Part shown: positions 45,196 through 54,083 of the stretch, piece by piece
Layout: each line of letters begins with the position of its first letter
Numbering within the stretch: the first letter of the stretch is position 1
Origin: Mycobacterium kiyosense
GTDB lineage: Bacteria; Actinomycetota; Actinomycetes; Mycobacteriales; Mycobacteriaceae
DNA: 64,000 nucleotides
Direction of reading: 5' to 3'
Assembly (NCBI GenBank): GCA_021654635.1
Contig: AP025179.1
Location: 5,022,001 to 5,086,000 of the forward strand
The notes under the pieces: generated by a model
Database searches by the model: none
Told to the model about the DNA's origin: nothing
What the model saw: the letters and a program-made list of their open reading frames with translations, nothing else
Position numbers and translations under genes: made by a program

Positions 45196-46434
45196 CTAAT
45201 GGAGCGCCGCGTCCAGCAGTCGCAGATATCCGTCCACGTCCGGCAGCGCCGACTCGGCCGCGTGCACGCTGATAGCGATGGTGTCGCCGATGCCGTGCAC
45301 GCCGTGGGTCAGCCCCATCGCCGGCGACAAGGACGGATAGCCGGCGGTGAACAGCACCGGAGCTCCGCCGAAACTCACGTCGGCGGCACCCCGATACACA
45401 CTGGACACCACAGTGTTGCCGGTCACCTGCGTGGGCCGCGCCTCGGCGTCGAATTGCGATACCCCCCAACGCAATACCGCAGCGGGAACGGTGGCGAACG
45501 CCCGATCGGCGGCCCGGCCGGCGGGATGCCACATGCGGCGGCGGGCATTTTCCAGATCGGAGGCGATCCGCGCCATGCGTTCGCCGCGGTCGAGGTGCGG
45601 GTAGAGCCCCACAGCCACATTGCCGAAATGGTTGTAGCCCAGCGGCGCACCGGGTTTGGCCATCGGCACCTCCGCACCCAGAGAATCGGCGGCCGGGCCG
45701 AGCAGCTCCGCCAGCGCACCGGCCACCGCGGCCAGCACCGCGACGGTGACGGTGGCGCCCGGCAGTTGCGAACGGTGGCGCACCAGCGTGCGCAGCGATC
45801 GCGCTCCCCGGGGGCGGGTGTTGATGGCCAGTGGCCGCCGCGATCCCGCCCCCGCAGGCAACAGCCCGGCTTCGGTATCGGCGACGAGTCGCCGGTACGT
45901 GCGGACCGCCTCCACCGCGCGCCACGGCGCCAGTCCCGGCCGCGGCGGGGCCACCTGCGGCACCGGGGCCGACCGGCCCAACAAATAGCCCGCCATCGCC
46001 GAAACCCGCCGGCCGTCACCCAGCGCATGCGCGGCCTGCACCACGACGACCGTGCCCGGGCCGATGGCACCCGGGATATCGCGCACCGGGGTGAATACAT
46101 GTAAGCGCCAAGGCATCTCGCGCGGATCCAGCTGATCGCCGGTCAGGGCGGCTACCGCGCTCAGACAGCCAGCCCAGGTGTCGTCCGCCAGCTGGTGGCA
46201 GAGCAGCAGTTCCGGGCCGACCGCCGCGGGGACCCACCGCGGGAAGCGCACCGCATAGTCGTCCCGCACGCGCATCGCCCAGTCCGGGCAGGCCTCGGCG
46301 CGCCGGCGAACCTGCTCCAGGGCCCCGTCGAGATCGGCAGGTTCGCCGTCGAACACGTACAGCAGGAACTCGTCGTTGGGGACTTTGGCCGACATCCAGT
46401 AAAACTGTGCGTCGACGGCGGCCATCCGGTGCAT
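45196..46434 (-). CDS. WS/DGAT-like acyltransferase
   Basis: A 412-aa wax ester synthase/diacylglycerol acyltransferase relative. The catalytic motif HHxxxDG reads A135-H136-ALG-D140-G141 (QAAHALGDG): the second, catalytic His and the Asp-Gly are kept but the first His is Ala. The C-terminal NTVVSSVYRGAADVSFGGAPV is typical of the family. Start ATG 46434 overlaps the stop of the upstream hydrolase by one base (TGATG). Likely makes triacylglycerol, wax ester or another acylated lipid; the hydrolase partner may supply or remove the acyl acceptor. Confidence 0.8.
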   Translation of the reverse strand: MHRMAAVDAQFYWMSAKVPNDEFLLYVFDGEPADLDGALEQVRRRAEACPDWAMRVRDDYAVRFPRWVPAAVGPELLLCHQLADDTWAGCLSAVAALTGDQLDPREMPWRLHVFTPVRDIPGAIGPGTVVVVQAAHALGDGRRVSAMAGYLLGRSAPVPQVAPPRPGLAPWRAVEAVRTYRRLVADTEAGLLPAGAGSRRPLAINTRPRGARSLRTLVRHRSQLPGATVTVAVLAAVAGALAELLGPAADSLGAEVPMAKPGAPLGYNHFGNVAVGLYPHLDRGERMARIASDLENARRRMWHPAGRAADRAFATVPAAVLRWGVSQFDAEARPTQVTGNTVVSSVYRGAADVSFGGAPVLFTAGYPSLSPAMGLTHGVHGIGDTIAISVHAAESALPDVDGYLRLLDAALH

Positions 46435-47336
46435 CAGGGCGAACCGACGAAATCCAACACCAGCTCGGCAACCTTGTCGGGCTGTTCGAGCTGCAGGAAG
46501 TGGCCGGCATTGGCGACGATGTCCACCGCGCTGCCGGCCGGCAGCGCCGGCTCCACCCAGCGCGCGAAAGCCGCTGTCATGCAACCGTCGTCGTGTCCGT
46601 GCAGGTACAGGCTGAGCAACTTCGGTGTCTCGGTCCAATGCCGGTGCAACTCGGCGTACTGCGGCGGCGGCTCGGTGTTACGGATGGTGGCACGATAGGG
46701 GCCCAGCGCGGCGCGCCAACTCTGCGGGGTGCCGATCGCGGCGTCGACGTGGCGCAGGTCCTCGTCGGCGCGGTAGCCCGGCGACCACCGTCGCCACAAC
46801 AGCGGCAGCACCCAGGACGCCGACCGTTCCGGCAACCACGGCAGCTGGAAGTAGCTGATGTACCAGCTGCGCAGCAACTGCGGCGGCACTTCGCGGAGCA
46901 GGCGGGCCCGGTTCGGCAGCTGACCGAACGGCCGGAAAGCGCCGATCGGTGGGACGGACATGATCACCGCCCTGGCGAACGGGCTGTCGGGTATCGCGGC
47001 CAGCCCGGCGGCGGCCATCGCTCCCCAGTCGTGGCCGATCACCACGTCGCGGTCGGAGCCGCCCGCGGCCGAGCGCACCCGCAGGGCGTCGTGCATCAAC
47101 GCGCCGACGTGGTAACTGCCGTCGACGGGAATCGACGACGGCGCGTAACCGCGCATGAACGGCGCCACCACCCGCCAACCGGCCGCGGCCAATAGTGGCG
47201 CGATCTTGCGCCACCCGTACGCGGTGTCGGGAAAACCGTGCAGGCACAACGCAATCGGCGCGTCGTCGGGTCCCCAGGTCAGGGCTTTCAGATCACCGTT
47301 GGGACTCTTCACGTCGACCCAGCGTGGTTCAGACAA
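46434..47336 (-). CDS. Alpha/beta hydrolase, epoxide-hydrolase-like
   Basis: A 300-aa hydrolase. CLHGFPDTAYGW holds the HGxP oxyanion motif of epoxide hydrolases, Asp103 in GHDWGAMAA is the nucleophile (Asp rather than Ser), and NAGHFLQLEQP carries the catalytic His. Asp at the nucleophile elbow points to epoxide hydrolase or haloalkane dehalogenase chemistry rather than esterase. Coupled to the WS/DGAT gene downstream; divergent from the TetR gene. Confidence 0.82.
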   Translation of the reverse strand: MSEPRWVDVKSPNGDLKALTWGPDDAPIALCLHGFPDTAYGWRKIAPLLAAAGWRVVAPFMRGYAPSSIPVDGSYHVGALMHDALRVRSAAGGSDRDVVIGHDWGAMAAAGLAAIPDSPFARAVIMSVPPIGAFRPFGQLPNRARLLREVPPQLLRSWYISYFQLPWLPERSASWVLPLLWRRWSPGYRADEDLRHVDAAIGTPQSWRAALGPYRATIRNTEPPPQYAELHRHWTETPKLLSLYLHGHDDGCMTAAFARWVEPALPAGSAVDIVANAGHFLQLEQPDKVAELVLDFVGSP

Positions 47337-47517
47337 CTCGACTCCTGTTCACCTTTTTCTCGCCCGCACGTCCAACGTAACCGGCCCATTGGGAGGACCA
47401 GAAGCCCATCAATCGGAGGACGCGAAATTCATCCCCCCCGCTGGCCGCTCGGCCGACAGACTTCCCACCGCTGTCACGGCACGCTATTGGCATGGGCGTA
47501 AAGGGAGGCCAGCAACG

Positions 47518-48171
47518 ATGATGTTCGCCGCGGTACCACCAGAGGTCAACCCCGGTCGCGTCCACACGGGCGTCCGGTTGACCGCGCGATCCACCGCCTC
47601 GAGGCGCTGGGCCAAGTCCGGCGCCACCCAGCGCAGGATTCTCGACGCGGCCACCGAAGTGTTCGCGGAGAAAGGCTTCACCGCCGCAACCATCGCCGAC
47701 GTGGTGCATACCTCCGGCGCCAGCATCGGCAGCATCTACCACCACTTCGGCGGCAAGAGCGAGCTGTTTCTGGCCATCTACGAGCAGCTCGCCGACTCCG
47801 TCGCCGCCTCCATCGAGAACGCCGTCCAGCCACACCGCGAGGCCGCATCCGACCGGCGCGACACGTTCCGGCTGCACGTGCGGGCCTATCTGGAGGCGAT
47901 GTGGGAGAACCGCCACGCGGCCCGGGTGCTGTCCTGCGGCGACCTGCCGGCCGGGTTCGAGGTCACCCGCCGTAAGCGATTGGCGACGGAGCTGCGCAAC
48001 TGGCTGGCGGCGCTGGAGCTGGGCTCCTCCCCGCGCGAGGTGCTGCTCGGGCGGGTGTTGATCGCGACGCTGGCCGAGGCCACGCTGATGGTCACCGGCT
48101 GCGACGACCCCGACGAGGTGCCGGCGGTCATCGACGCGACGATTGCGTGGATCGACCGCATCATCGAGTGA
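47518..48171 (+). CDS. TetR/AcrR family regulator
   Basis: A 217-aa regulator: 35-residue basic leader, HTH at about 59-77 (IADVVHTSGASIGSIYHHF), then helical ligand domain. ATG 47518 follows AAAGGGAGG. Divergent from the hydrolase-WS/DGAT unit, which it may control. Convergent with the VOC gene, stops 2 bp apart. Confidence 0.85.
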   Translation: MMFAAVPPEVNPGRVHTGVRLTARSTASRRWAKSGATQRRILDAATEVFAEKGFTAATIADVVHTSGASIGSIYHHFGGKSELFLAIYEQLADSVAASIENAVQPHREAASDRRDTFRLHVRAYLEAMWENRHAARVLSCGDLPAGFEVTRRKRLATELRNWLAALELGSSPREVLLGRVLIATLAEATLMVTGCDDPDEVPAVIDATIAWIDRIIE

Positions 48172-48173
48172 GC

Positions 48174-48647
48174 TCAGGCCTGGTCGGCCGCCTTCTCCAG
48201 CTCGGCGATGACGATCTTGTGCATGCCGTGCATGGCGGCGGTGGCCGCGGCGGCCCGGGCCGGGTCTGGATCCGAAACGAGCTCGAACAGCCGGTCCGGC
48301 GTGATCTGCCAGCTCAGGCCGAATCGGTCCTTGAGCCAACCGCACTGCGACTCTTGGCCGCCGTCGGCCAGTTTCTCCCAGTAGTAGTCGACCTCGTCCT
48401 GGTCCTTGCAGTGCACCATGAAGGACACGGCCTCGCTGAGTTGAAAGACCGGGCCGCCGTTGATGCCGAGGAAGCGGGTGCCGTCGAGCACAAAGGTGCC
48501 CGACAGCACCGAACCCGGCGCACCAGGACCCGCCTCGGTGGCGCGGTGCAGTTCCTCGATGTGCGAGTTCGGGAACACCGAGACATAGAACTCGGCAGCC
48601 TCCTCCAGGTTCTGGTCGAACCACAGTGAGGGCGTGATCGCGGGCAT
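48174..48647 (-). CDS. VOC family protein (PhnB/glyoxalase-like)
   Basis: A 157-aa vicinal-oxygen-chelate protein of the PhnB/3-demethylubiquinone group: MPAITPSLWFDQNLEEAAEFY, NSHIEELHR, FLGINGGP and WLKDRFGLSWQITP. Usually a dimer; metal-binding residues are not complete, as is common for this group. Function unknown. ATG at 48647. Confidence 0.8.
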   Translation of the reverse strand: MPAITPSLWFDQNLEEAAEFYVSVFPNSHIEELHRATEAGPGAPGSVLSGTFVLDGTRFLGINGGPVFQLSEAVSFMVHCKDQDEVDYYWEKLADGGQESQCGWLKDRFGLSWQITPDRLFELVSDPDPARAAAATAAMHGMHKIVIAELEKAADQA

Positions 48648-48734
48648 ATCGCATCTCCTAGTTCGTTGGATCTCTTCCCTCACATAGACCGGGGCGCCGA
48701 CCAGAACTCATCGGCGCAGTCGCTTGCCCGAAAA

Positions 48735-48750
48735 GATTACGAGTGTAATC
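48735..48750. promoter_or_regulatory. Candidate operator before five-gene operon
   Basis: GATTAC-GAGT-GTAATC, a perfect 6+6 inverted repeat, ends 8 bp before the GTG start of the SDR gene. It is well placed for a TetR repressor, and a TetR gene is the fourth gene of the same operon. Confidence 0.5.
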
Positions 48751-48758
48751 ATCTGTCA

Positions 48759-49631
48759 GTGGACCCACGGCCTGCGCTGGACGGCAAGGTCGCCGTCGTC
48801 ACCGGCACCAGCCGCGGCGTCGGCGTGGGCATCGCACACGAATTGTTGCGCGCAGGAGCCACCGTGATCGGCTGCGCACGCTCGCCGCTGGACACGCTGC
48901 CCGGCATCGAGTCCGAGCCCGAATGGGCACAACGCAGCGCCCAAATGGTCTGCGACCAAGGCGATTACCACGCGATCGACGCCTTCGTCCAACACGTCGC
49001 CGACAGCTACGGCCGGATCGACATCCTGGTCAACAATGCCGGGGGTACCGTACCCGCACCGCACGTCGAAGACATCCCCGAGCTGGTGCAGCGACTGCAG
49101 GGCGCCCCGCGCAGCGGCGACGACTTCGAACGCACCGCGCTGTTCCACGCCTTCGCGGTGCAGATGAACCTGATCAGCCCGATGTGGTTCGCCATCCGCG
49201 CCTACCGGCAGATGAAGACCCAGGACGGCACAGGTTGCATCGTCAACGTCTCCAGCGGCGCCGGCCACCCCGCGGGTTCGCCCACCCTGGTGTCCTACGG
49301 CGCGGCCAAGTCCGGCCTCAATCACATGACGCGGTCGCTGGCCCAGGAATGGGGACCGCGGGTGCGGGTCAACTGCGTGGCGCTGGGACCGACGATCACC
49401 GACAACTTCCGCGCTTTCGTGTTACCCGAGGACGACCCGACGGGTGCCGGGTATTTCGCCAAGGTTCCACTGAAGCGCGGCGGCGAACCGGCCGAAGTGG
49501 GCCGCACGGTCGTGTTTCTGGCCTCGGGCGCAGCCGACTACATCAACGGCACCACCATCGAGATCGACGGCGGCATGCTGCCCGGCGTGCTGTACGAGGC
49601 CGGCCTGAAGACCATCACCGACCTGATGTGA
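48759..49631 (+). CDS. SDR family oxidoreductase
   Basis: A 290-aa short-chain dehydrogenase: TGTSRGVGVG cofactor loop, CARSP after strand 2, NNAGG, Ser in NVSSGAGH, YGAAKSG active-site pair, and a typical C-terminal INGTTIEIDGGML. An insertion around residues 100-130 (EDIPELVQRLQGAPRSGDD) is unusual for the family. GTG at 48759 has no ribosome site, so leaderless initiation just after the palindrome is possible. First of five coupled genes. Confidence 0.85.
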   Translation: MDPRPALDGKVAVVTGTSRGVGVGIAHELLRAGATVIGCARSPLDTLPGIESEPEWAQRSAQMVCDQGDYHAIDAFVQHVADSYGRIDILVNNAGGTVPAPHVEDIPELVQRLQGAPRSGDDFERTALFHAFAVQMNLISPMWFAIRAYRQMKTQDGTGCIVNVSSGAGHPAGSPTLVSYGAAKSGLNHMTRSLAQEWGPRVRVNCVALGPTITDNFRAFVLPEDDPTGAGYFAKVPLKRGGEPAEVGRTVVFLASGAADYINGTTIEIDGGMLPGVLYEAGLKTITDLM

Positions 49632-49639
49632 GGAACCGA

Positions 49640-50209
49640 ATGACATATGACCGAGGCGAATTCGACGAGTTCTGGGAAGCCTGGCTGGAGGTGAACCGCC
49701 GCGCGCAGGACTCCGGCGACTGGGGGGTGATGGCCGACTTCTACGAGCCGGACGCCACCTACGGCTGGTCCTACTCGCCGACGGACCAGTTCATGGCCAA
49801 CGGCCGCGACGAGATCCGCGACCTTGCGCTGGGCACCGAGATGCTCGGCTTTCAGGGCTGGATATATCCCTACCAGACAGTACTTTTCGATGATCGCTCC
49901 GGACAGGCGTTCGGGCTGTGGCGCCAGCTGTCCACCTTCACCTCGCCCACCGGCGAGCCGTACGAGATTCAGGGACTGGGTGGTAGCTGGTTCCAGTACA
50001 GCGGGCGCCGCAGCTGGTCCTGGCAGCGCGACATCTTCGACGTCGGAATGGCAACGGCGGCAATGCTCGACATCCTGCGCGACGGCAGGAACACGCCCGA
50101 ACTCGACGCGCGGATGGCAGCGCTGCGCTCGGGCAACCAGCCCGGCCACTACCGGTCTTGGACCGAGATGAGCGCGCCGCTGTGGCCGATTCCCACCACG
50201 CTGACATGA
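49640..50209 (+). CDS. NTF2/SnoaL-like protein
   Basis: A 189-aa protein with the nuclear transport factor 2-like cone (FDEFWEAWLEVNRRAQDSGDW, FYEPDATYGWSYSPTD, GLGGSWFQYSG). Such folds act as isomerases, hydratases or cyclases on steroid- or polyketide-like molecules. Starts 8 bp after the SDR stop with AGGA, and its TGA overlaps the next ATG. Confidence 0.7.
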   Translation: MTYDRGEFDEFWEAWLEVNRRAQDSGDWGVMADFYEPDATYGWSYSPTDQFMANGRDEIRDLALGTEMLGFQGWIYPYQTVLFDDRSGQAFGLWRQLSTFTSPTGEPYEIQGLGGSWFQYSGRRSWSWQRDIFDVGMATAAMLDILRDGRNTPELDARMAALRSGNQPGHYRSWTEMSAPLWPIPTTLT

Positions 50210-51273
50210 CGCGTGTCATCCAATACTCCACCGGCAACGTCGGTCGGCATGCCCTGCGCATGCTGATCGAGCGGCCCGGCCTGGAATTGGTGGGCGTGCA
50301 CGCATTCAGCCCCGGCAAGCTGGGACGCGACGCCGCCGAATTGTGCGGCCTCCGCGAGCCGACGGGTGTCACGGCCACCGACGACCTCGACGCGCTCGTA
50401 GCCCTACAGGCAGACTGCGTCGTGTACGCCTCGCAGGCCGAAACCCGGCCCAAGGAAGCGATTTCGGAGATCAGCCGGTTCCTACGGGCCGGCACCAACG
50501 TGGTCGGATCGTCATTCGTGTGGATGGTGGCCCCCGACCACGCTGACAGCTGGCTGTGCGAGCCACTGCAGCAGGCGTGCACCGAGGGCGACGCGACGCT
50601 GTACATCAACGGCGTCGACCCCGGCTTCTCCGGCGACACCCTGGCCTACACCGCGCTGAGCCTCACCGAGCGCGCCACCAGCATCACCGTCCAGGAGATC
50701 TGCGACTACGCCAGCTACGATGACGCCGAATTCACCGGCGTCAGTTTCGGTTTCGGTACCGACCCGGATCACACGCCGGTGATGTTTCTGTCCGGCGTGC
50801 TGGCCTCGATGTGGGGCGTGCAGGTGCGCAGCCTGGCGCAGGACCTGGGCGTGGAGCTCGACGAGATCCGGGAACGCTGCGAGAAGTGGGTGACGCCCGA
50901 ACCGATCGACTGCGTGATGATGCACGTCGAACCCGGGCAGGTCGCCGCCGTGCGGTTCGGCGTCGAGGGAGTGCGCGACGGCGAGGCGGTGATCACCATG
51001 GAACACGTCAACCGGCTCGGCCCGCAGACCGCACCCGACTGGGCCTATCCCCCGGATGGCCGCCTCGGTGTGCACCGCGTCGTGGTCACGGGCAGCCCCG
51101 GCGTCGAGATCAACACCCATCTGGGTGGCCGCGGCGACCACAACGAGGGTGGTGTAATCGCAACGGCTGCAAGGGTTGTCAATCTAATTGACGCGGTCTG
51201 CGCGGCGCCGAGCGGCATCCTGGCCGCCCACGACCTGCGGCCGCTCGACCATTTGCGCGGCGTGATGTGGTGA
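50206..51273 (+). CDS. Dihydrodipicolinate-reductase-like (2,4-diaminopentanoate dehydrogenase type) protein
   Basis: A 355-aa NAD(P)-binding protein: VIQYSTGNVGRHALRMLIER Rossmann start, GTNVVGSSFVWMVAPDH, NGVDPGFSGDTL. The family was named for 2,4-diaminopentanoate dehydrogenase but is expanded in actinobacteria within lipid and steroid loci where its substrate is unknown. Coupled to the NTF2-like gene by ATGA and 4 bp before the TetR gene. Confidence 0.75.
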   Translation: MTRVIQYSTGNVGRHALRMLIERPGLELVGVHAFSPGKLGRDAAELCGLREPTGVTATDDLDALVALQADCVVYASQAETRPKEAISEISRFLRAGTNVVGSSFVWMVAPDHADSWLCEPLQQACTEGDATLYINGVDPGFSGDTLAYTALSLTERATSITVQEICDYASYDDAEFTGVSFGFGTDPDHTPVMFLSGVLASMWGVQVRSLAQDLGVELDEIRERCEKWVTPEPIDCVMMHVEPGQVAAVRFGVEGVRDGEAVITMEHVNRLGPQTAPDWAYPPDGRLGVHRVVVTGSPGVEINTHLGGRGDHNEGGVIATAARVVNLIDAVCAAPSGILAAHDLRPLDHLRGVMW

Positions 51274-51277
51274 ACCG

Positions 51278-51916
51278 ATGACCGCACCACGCAGGCCGCC
51301 GAGCGGTGGACAGGCGCGCGCCGAACGCAGCCGTCAGGCCGTCATCGACGAAACGGTCCGCTACATCCTGAAGGAGGGATTCGCGCCGCCGAGCATGCGA
51401 CAGATCACCGAACGAGCCGGATTGACCTGGGGCGTGGTGCAATACCACTTCGGTGACCTGGACGGCATCTTGATGGCCGTGGCGGACAAGGGGTTTGCCG
51501 AATTACTCGAGGCGCTCGAGGCGCTGCCCGCTAAAGCCGCACGGATACCACCGGAAGATCGGCCGGCGTTCGTCGTGGAAGCGGTGTGGCGCGGCATCTC
51601 CAGCCCCACCTCGATGGCCGCCCTGGAGATCATGATCGCCACCCGCGGTGCCCGCACCGCGGCCGCCAACGCCCACCTGGCGGCAATGTCGGCGCGGATG
51701 ACCGAGATCGGCGAGCACCTGGGCACCGGCATCGACCCGGCCCAGGCCAGCCGGCTGGGCAACCTCATCTGGGCCACCGTCCGCGGCCTGGTGGCACTGC
51801 AGCTGACCTGGCCCCGGCCGTTGGACAGCACCCGGGACCGCGAGATGCTCGTCGAAGTCATCAGCGCCTACCTGGCCCGCCCACAACCCGAACCGAAAGA
51901 GAGACTCACCGTATGA
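51278..51916 (+). CDS. TetR family regulator
   Basis: A 212-aa regulator with HTH at about 39-58 (MRQITERAGLTWGVVQYHF) and a C-terminal helical domain. Fourth gene of the operon and probably its own repressor through the 48735 palindrome (inference). TGA overlaps the next ATG. Confidence 0.85.
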   Translation: MTAPRRPPSGGQARAERSRQAVIDETVRYILKEGFAPPSMRQITERAGLTWGVVQYHFGDLDGILMAVADKGFAELLEALEALPAKAARIPPEDRPAFVVEAVWRGISSPTSMAALEIMIATRGARTAAANAHLAAMSARMTEIGEHLGTGIDPAQASRLGNLIWATVRGLVALQLTWPRPLDSTRDREMLVEVISAYLARPQPEPKERLTV

Positions 51917-52761
51917 GTAGCCCCCAGACAGTCGAATTCTCCGGGGTGGACGGGCTTACCCTGATCGCCGACGAGTGGAACCGCGGCGCCGGATCCGATC
52001 GGCCCACCATCCTGATGTTGCACGGCGGCGGGCAGAACCGGTTCTCCTGGAAGAACACCGGACAGGTCCTGGCCGACGACGGGTACCACGTGGTGGCGAT
52101 CGATACCCGCGGGCACGGTGACAGCGACCGCGCGCCCGACGCCGACTACGAGGTGGAGACCCTGGCCACCGACGTCATGCACGTCCTGGATGCGATCGGC
52201 CGGCAGGTGGTGATCATCGGGGCCAGCATGGGCGGGCTGACCGGAATCCTCGTCGCGGACCGCGCCGGGCCACAGCGGGTGACCAAGCTGGTGCTGGTCG
52301 ACGTGGTGCCACGATTCGAGAAGAACGGCAGTGCCCGCATCCGGGATTTCATGATGAGCAACATCGACGGGTTCGAGACGCTGGAGCAGGCCGCCGACGC
52401 CGTCGCCGCCTACCTGCCGCACCGCGCCAAGCCGCGCAGCCCCGAGGGCCTGAAGAAGAATCTGCGGCTGCGCGACGGGCGCTGGTACTGGCACTGGGAC
52501 CCGGCGTTCATGACCAAGCCCGGCGACGACCCCGAACTGCGCACCGAAGGTTTCGAGGAGGCCGCCACCAACCTGAGCATCCCGGTGCTGCTGATCCGCG
52601 GGAAATTGTCCGACGTGGTGAGCCTCGAGGGCGTCGAGCATTTCCTGACCCAAGTGCCGCGCGCGGAGTTCGTCGAATTGTCGAACGCGGGGCACACCGC
52701 GGCCGGCGACGACAACGATGCCTTCAGCGACGCGGTGGTGGCCTTCGTCGAACGCCCCTGA
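51913..52761 (+). CDS. Alpha/beta hydrolase (BpoB-like)
   Basis: A 282-aa hydrolase: MLHGGGQNRFSW oxyanion region, Ser105 in GASMGGLTG nucleophile, Asp in LIRGKLSDVV, His in NAGHTAAGDD. Ser nucleophile and the Trp after the oxyanion hole resemble non-haem haloperoxidase-type esterases. Neighbour of gnd2, as bpoB (Rv1123c) is in M. tuberculosis. Last gene of the five-gene unit; convergent with gnd2. Confidence 0.82.
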   Translation: MSSPQTVEFSGVDGLTLIADEWNRGAGSDRPTILMLHGGGQNRFSWKNTGQVLADDGYHVVAIDTRGHGDSDRAPDADYEVETLATDVMHVLDAIGRQVVIIGASMGGLTGILVADRAGPQRVTKLVLVDVVPRFEKNGSARIRDFMMSNIDGFETLEQAADAVAAYLPHRAKPRSPEGLKKNLRLRDGRWYWHWDPAFMTKPGDDPELRTEGFEEAATNLSIPVLLIRGKLSDVVSLEGVEHFLTQVPRAEFVELSNAGHTAAGDDNDAFSDAVVAFVERP

Positions 52762-52792
52762 CCCGGCCGTCCCGGCTTCCCGGCGAGCCACC

Positions 52793-52944
52793 CTGCGCGA
52801 GTTCCCCTGCGCGCATCCCCCTGCGCGAATCCCCCCGCGCGAGTGTGAGTTTCACGACGCGGCACGCCGGTGATACGTCGTGAAATTTACGCTCGGCGCG
52901 GTAGGCGGGGCTGACGCAGCCGCACGCTCGGCGCGGTAGGCACG
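52793..52944. repeat. Intergenic repeat block with inverted repeat
   Basis: Between convergent genes. Three parts: four CTGCGCGA/CCGCGCGA-type units from 52792 to 52842; an inverted repeat TTTCACGACG (52850-52859) and CGTCGTGAAA (52876-52885), perfect over 10 bp; and two copies of ACGCTCGGCGCGGTAGGC (52889, 52924). The hairpin may end both transcripts. No coding potential is seen. Confidence 0.6.
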
Positions 52945-52945
52945 G

Positions 52946-53968
52946 CTAGTTGGCCGGTTTCTCCGCGTGGCCGCCGAACTGCTTGCGCATCGCCGACAAC
53001 GCCTTGTTTGCGAAGTCGTCGAGGTCGCGGGAGGCGAAGCGGGACTGCAGCGCGGTGGTGAGCACCGGCGCGGGCACCCCCTCGTCGATCGCCGCGATCG
53101 AGGTCCAGCGGCCCTCGCCCGAGTCGGAGACGCGGCCGGAGAACTCCTTCAGCGTCGGCGACTCGTGCAAGGCGATCGCGGTCAGATCGAGCAGCCACGA
53201 GCCGATCACGCTGCCCCGCCGCCACACCTCGGCGACCTCGGCGATGTCGAAGTCGTATTGGTAGCACTCGGGATTGGACAACGGGGCCGTCTCGGCGTCG
53301 CCCTCTTCGATGCGTTTGCCGATGTCGGCGTTGCGCAGGATGTTCAGCCCCTCGGCCAGGGAGGCCATCATCCCGTACTCGATTCCGTTGTGCACCATCT
53401 TGACGAAGTGCCCGGCACCCGCCTGGCCGCAGTACAGGTATCCGTTCTCGGCCTGGTCGATGGCACCCTCGCGCCCCGGTGTCCGCGGCGCGGCGTTCAC
53501 CCCGGGGGCGATGGTGGCGAAGATCGGCTCGGCATGCTCGAAGGCGTCCTGATCGCCGCCGATCATCAGACAGTATCCGCGCTCGCGGCCCCACACTCCG
53601 CCGCTGGTGCCCACATCGAGCAGACGAATATCTTTCTCCGCCAACAACTTTGCATGCTTGAGGTCGTCACGGTAGTAGGAGTTGCCGCCGTCGATCACGA
53701 TGTCGCCGGGCTCGAGCGTGCCGGCCAACTCCTCGATCACCCCGGTGGTGATGTTGCCGGCCGGCACCATCACCCACACCAGCCGCGGGGCGTCGAGCTT
53801 GTCGCGCAACTCGGCCAGCGAGGACACGCCGGTGATGTTGTCGTCTCCGGCCATCGCCTTGACCGCGTCGGCGCTGTGGTCGTACACCACGCACTGATGC
53901 CCGGCGGTGACGACGCGGCGCACGATGTTGGCGCCCATCCTGCCCAGACCGATCATGCCTAGTTGCAT
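52946..53968 (-). CDS. gnd2: 6-Phosphogluconate dehydrogenase, decarboxylating (short form)
   Basis: A 340-aa enzyme, the length of M. tuberculosis Gnd2 and of the short, NAD-preferring form. MQLGMIGLGRMGANIVRRV binds the cofactor, VIDGGNSYYRDD and SGGVWGRERGYCLMIGG bind the substrate, and HFVKMVHNGIEYGMM holds the catalytic Lys and Asn. Converts 6-phosphogluconate to ribulose 5-phosphate. The zwf partner is not in the window. ATG 53968. Confidence 0.93.
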   Translation of the reverse strand: MQLGMIGLGRMGANIVRRVVTAGHQCVVYDHSADAVKAMAGDDNITGVSSLAELRDKLDAPRLVWVMVPAGNITTGVIEELAGTLEPGDIVIDGGNSYYRDDLKHAKLLAEKDIRLLDVGTSGGVWGRERGYCLMIGGDQDAFEHAEPIFATIAPGVNAAPRTPGREGAIDQAENGYLYCGQAGAGHFVKMVHNGIEYGMMASLAEGLNILRNADIGKRIEEGDAETAPLSNPECYQYDFDIAEVAEVWRRGSVIGSWLLDLTAIALHESPTLKEFSGRVSDSGEGRWTSIAAIDEGVPAPVLTTALQSRFASRDLDDFANKALSAMRKQFGGHAEKPAN

Positions 53969-54083
53969 AGTTTTTCGTCTCCTCAGCGTCACGTGCGCAC
54001 CGTCCGGGCAGTCGAAGCCAACCCTAGACACTGCGTATTGACCCGACAAGGCGAACGCAATGAACCGGAAGTGACCTGACAGG

